Shown here one piece after another: positions 61,823 through 64,000 of a stretch of DNA of 64,000 nucleotides. The position numbers and the translations under genes are program-made. The notes beneath the pieces are model-generated. The model did no database searches and was not told where the DNA came from. It was given only the letters and a program-made list of their open reading frames with translations. This DNA is from Flavobacteriales bacterium. GTDB lineage: Bacteria; Bacteroidota; Bacteroidia; Flavobacteriales_D; Crocinitomicaceae. Each line of letters begins with the position of its first letter. Positions within the stretch are counted from its first letter, which is position 1. Location of the stretch: contig CANMHB010000007.1 of NCBI GenBank assembly GCA_947497485.1, positions 62,001 to 126,000 on the forward strand, in the 5' to 3' direction.

Positions 61823-62829
61823 CACATTGGAAAATATTTAGAAGGTTTTATTTCATTGCATTTCTATTGCTTCTAATCTTTTCAATAGGCGTAGGTGGCT
61901 TCATGATTATCGAAAATTGGAATTTCTTCGATTCTTTTTACATGACCGTTATTACGATTACAACGGTAGGATTTGGAGAAATTCATCCTTTGAGTAGTGT
62001 TGGCAGAATTTTCACTTCATTTTTGATTCTAGGGACTTTTGGTACTTTCGCTTATTTAATTTCAACAATCACTTCATTAATTGCATCGGGAGAATTAGGG
62101 AGAAATATAAAAAAGTATAAATTAATCGACCAAATAAATGTTATGGAAAATCATGTTGTTGTATGTGGATTAGGACGAGTTGGAATTCAAGTGGCCAATG
62201 ATTTAAAATTTGCTGGTTTTCAAGTTATCGTTATAGAAGAAAAAACAGAAGGCAAACAGGATTTATTAAACTCGTTTCCTTCAGTTTCAGGTGATGCAAC
62301 GCGCGATGAGGTATTAAACCAAGCTAATATTGAGAAAGCACGTTCATTGATTGCTTGTTTACCAAACGATGCTGACAACCTATTCATTGTTTTAACAGCG
62401 AAGGCAATAAACCCAAATCTTCAAATAATTTCGCGAGCATCTCAAAGATCTTCGGTTGCCAAAATAAAAATGGCAGGGGCGCATCATGTAATTATGCCTG
62501 ATTCAATTGGTGGAACCCACATGGCCTCAATAGTTTCAACACCAGAAGTTATCGAATTTTTGGATCAAATTCGATTAGAAGGCCAACATGGCGCCAATAT
62601 TGAAGGGATTTCTTTTGATCAATTACCAGAAAAATATAGAGGAAAAACATTGTTGGAATTGGATTTAAAAAAACAAACAGGCGCCACCATCGTTGGATTC
62701 AAATCAAATGATGGAACTTATGCAATTAATCCAGAGGAATCAACGCGTATTGAAGAAAAGTCAACTTTATTTGTTTTGGGAAATGCTCAACAAATTAGAA
62801 ATGTAAATCAGTTTTTTGAATTAATATAG
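61819..62829 (+). CDS. Two-helix potassium channel with RCK (TrkA-N/TrkA-C) domains
   Basis: 336 residues from ATG at 61819. Two transmembrane helices (about 10-30 and 62-85) flank the pore loop with selectivity filter TVGFGE (49-54), a K+ channel signature. The cytoplasmic part has a Rossmann RCK_N (VVVCGLGRVGIQVAN, about 110-124) and an RCK_C domain at about 255-335. A tetramer would form a gated K+ channel like MthK. A TTG start three codons earlier is possible; ATG overlapping the PspC stop is preferred. Confidence 0.9.
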   Translation: MTHWKIFRRFYFIAFLLLLIFSIGVGGFMIIENWNFFDSFYMTVITITTVGFGEIHPLSSVGRIFTSFLILGTFGTFAYLISTITSLIASGELGRNIKKYKLIDQINVMENHVVVCGLGRVGIQVANDLKFAGFQVIVIEEKTEGKQDLLNSFPSVSGDATRDEVLNQANIEKARSLIACLPNDADNLFIVLTAKAINPNLQIISRASQRSSVAKIKMAGAHHVIMPDSIGGTHMASIVSTPEVIEFLDQIRLEGQHGANIEGISFDQLPEKYRGKTLLELDLKKQTGATIVGFKSNDGTYAINPEESTRIEEKSTLFVLGNAQQIRNVNQFFELI

Positions 62830-62836
62830 GCTCAAA

Positions 62837-63718
62837 ATGAAGATATTAATCACAGGAAGTAACGGTCTTTTAGGACAAAAAATAGTTAAACAATTAACTA
62901 AAAGAGGAATAGATTTTTTGGCTACCTCAAAGGGAGAAAATAGAAATCCCGATTGCGATGAAACCAAATATGCTTCTATGGATATTTGTTCCGAAAGTGA
63001 TATTTTGAGTGTTTTTAATTCTTATTTACCAACGCATATTATTCATACTGCAGCAATTACAAACGTAGATGCTTGTGAACTTAATCCTAAGGATTGTGTT
63101 GAGGTAAATGTAGAAGCAACGCTGAAACTTTTCAATACTGCTAAATCTATCAGGGCGCATTTTCAACTTTTATCAACTGATTTTATTTTTGATGGCCAAA
63201 AGGGAAACTACAAAGAAGAAGATCAACCGAATCCATTGAGCGAGTATGCTAAATCAAAAGTAGATGCAGAAAAAATAGTATTGACAGATGGTTATTCTAA
63301 TTTCTCAATTGTTCGAACGATAATTGTTTATGGATTTGGAAATAATCTTTCGAGAACAAATATTGTTTGTTGGGCAAAGGACGCTTTAAGCAAGGGTGAT
63401 CCAATGAACATTATCGATGATCAATTTCGTGCACCAACATGGGCTGATGATTTGGCTTGGGCGTGCATTCGAATTTGCGAATTGGAAAAGGTCGGAATTT
63501 ATCACATTTCTGGTCCAGAAACGATGTCTATTTTCGAAATAGTTCAACGAGTAGCATTACATTTTGGATTATCAACAACCACTTTGAATAGAACGGACAG
63601 TAGTACGCTAAATCAACCAGCAAAGAGGCCGCCAAAAACCGGGTTTGATTTATCCAAAGCGCGATTAGATCTTGGTTATAACCCAAAATCATTGGAACAA
63701 ACACTGGATTTGTTGTAA
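62837..63718 (+). CDS. SDR oxidoreductase, RmlD-like (dTDP-4-dehydrorhamnose reductase type)
   Basis: 293 residues. NAD(P) motif TGSNGLLGQKIVKQL at the start, Ser of STDFIFDG, and YAKSKVDAEKIV giving the YxxxK pair. RmlD makes dTDP-rhamnose in the last step, but no rmlA, rmlB or rmlC is next to it, so another sugar nucleotide or a SAM-synthetase-regulator homologue (MAT2B-like, also RmlD fold) is equally possible. The 7-base gap after the channel stop suggests a common message. Confidence 0.82.
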   Translation: MKILITGSNGLLGQKIVKQLTKRGIDFLATSKGENRNPDCDETKYASMDICSESDILSVFNSYLPTHIIHTAAITNVDACELNPKDCVEVNVEATLKLFNTAKSIRAHFQLLSTDFIFDGQKGNYKEEDQPNPLSEYAKSKVDAEKIVLTDGYSNFSIVRTIIVYGFGNNLSRTNIVCWAKDALSKGDPMNIIDDQFRAPTWADDLAWACIRICELEKVGIYHISGPETMSIFEIVQRVALHFGLSTTTLNRTDSSTLNQPAKRPPKTGFDLSKARLDLGYNPKSLEQTLDLL

Positions 63719-63726
63719 CTATTCAT

Positions 63727-63756
63727 TTGTTTTTCTTTGAGATTAGTTTATCTTTA
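63727..63756 (+). promoter_or_regulatory. Promoter of the APC permease gene
   Basis: TTG (63727-63729), 19-base spacer and TATCTTTA (63749-63756), one base off TAnnTTTG. The ATG at 63784 is 27 bases past the box. Confidence 0.5.
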
Positions 63757-63783
63757 ACCCGTCAATCAAAAATTTAATATAAA

Positions 63784-64000
63784 ATGGCAAAAAGTCCTTG
63801 GCGTAAAAAACCAATTTCTGCTTTTGAAGCAGATATGAAAAAAAATGATTTAAATCGTATTCTGGGTCGATGGGGATTAACATCGCTTGGAATTGGTGCT
63901 ATCATTGGAGGTGGAATATTTACATTAACTGGAATCGCGGCTCATGACCATGCTGGCCCTGCTTTAGCTTTAGCCTTTGTAATTGCAGGCGTGGGCTGTT
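63784..64000 (+). CDS. Amino-acid/APC-family permease, 3' partial
   Basis: Only the first 72 codons are in the window; the frame is open to the right edge. MAKSPWRKKPISAFEADMKK is a soluble cytoplasmic start, and GLTSLGIGAIIGGGIFTLTG then starts the first transmembrane helix with the Gly-rich unwound segment of APC transporters; AAHDHAGPALALAFVIAGV continues into helix 2. This is the CAT (cationic amino-acid transporter-like) pattern. Likely an inner-membrane amino-acid importer, but substrate cannot be read. Confidence 0.83.
   Translation, partial: MAKSPWRKKPISAFEADMKKNDLNRILGRWGLTSLGIGAIIGGGIFTLTGIAAHDHAGPALALAFVIAGVGC

Overview
This window is low-GC chromosomal DNA from a member of the Bacteroidota, most likely a flavobacterium-like aerobe (order Flavobacteriales; something near Fluviicola/Crocinitomicaceae is a guess, not shown). 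The evidence is three secreted proteins with C-terminal type IX secretion (T9SS) sorting domains, likely PorZ and PorE-type T9SS parts, many Bacteroidota-only families (DUF4296, DUF4271, DUF2851, DUF2279), an atpDC pair separate from the other ATP synthase genes, and repeated promoter boxes of the Bacteroidota form TAnnTTTG. Both ends cut through genes: a secreted protease on the left and an amino-acid permease on the right. No rRNA, tRNA, CRISPR array, insertion sequence, prophage or integrase was seen, and no gene-free stretch exceeds 300 bases. It reads as an ordinary, tightly packed core genome.

Layout. 1-9.8 kb: secreted serine protease, hemW, a FecA-like TonB receptor with a Fur-family-like palindrome upstream, a SOUL haem-binding protein, msrA, a possible 34-residue membrane protein, a cytosolic binding-protein-fold protein and an MsbA-like ABC exporter. 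9.8-18.5 kb: prs-rplY, the polyprenol-phosphate mannose synthase/dihydroorotase/DUF4296 cluster, a second ABC exporter, a glycosyltransferase, rbfA and a LolC/E-like permease that seems to start at ATT. 18.5-27.8 kb: atpDC, then uppS-bamA-skp-skp-murI, a fatty-acid desaturase, a MmcQ-like protein and an S4 protein. 27.8-40.6 kb: dehydrogenase, RNA methyltransferase, RidA, a small glycan/membrane gene group, two tandem paralogous coiled-coil lipoproteins with a TPR protein, glutaryl-CoA dehydrogenase, DUF4271-hemD and a sirtuin. 40.6-54 kb: Omp28-like T9SS cargo, TrmH-type methyltransferase, mutS, a thioesterase/lipoprotein/small-protein trio, PorZ, lysS, bacilliredoxin plus an ArsC-like protein, DUF2279 and a LOG protein. 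54-64 kb: PASTA protein, T9SS cargo, rluD, a PorE-like OmpA protein, DUF2851-PspC-K+ channel, an RmlD-like reductase and the start of an APC permease.

How the genes work together. The strongest theme is envelope biogenesis: BamA and Skp for outer-membrane proteins, UppS and MurI for cell-wall precursors, several glycosyltransferases on lipid-linked sugars, two lipid-type ABC exporters, and T9SS parts beside their cargo. The rest is housekeeping (translation, ATP synthesis, nucleotide and haem synthesis, mismatch repair) and redox defence (MsrA, RidA, bacilliredoxin).

I did not find a clear new defence or mobile system. The best leads are the ATT start, the lipoprotein/lipoprotein/TPR operon at 34.2-37.1 kb, the Fur-like operator, the binding-protein-fold proteins without transporters, and several genes whose promoter box sits so close to the start codon that leaderless mRNA is expected.
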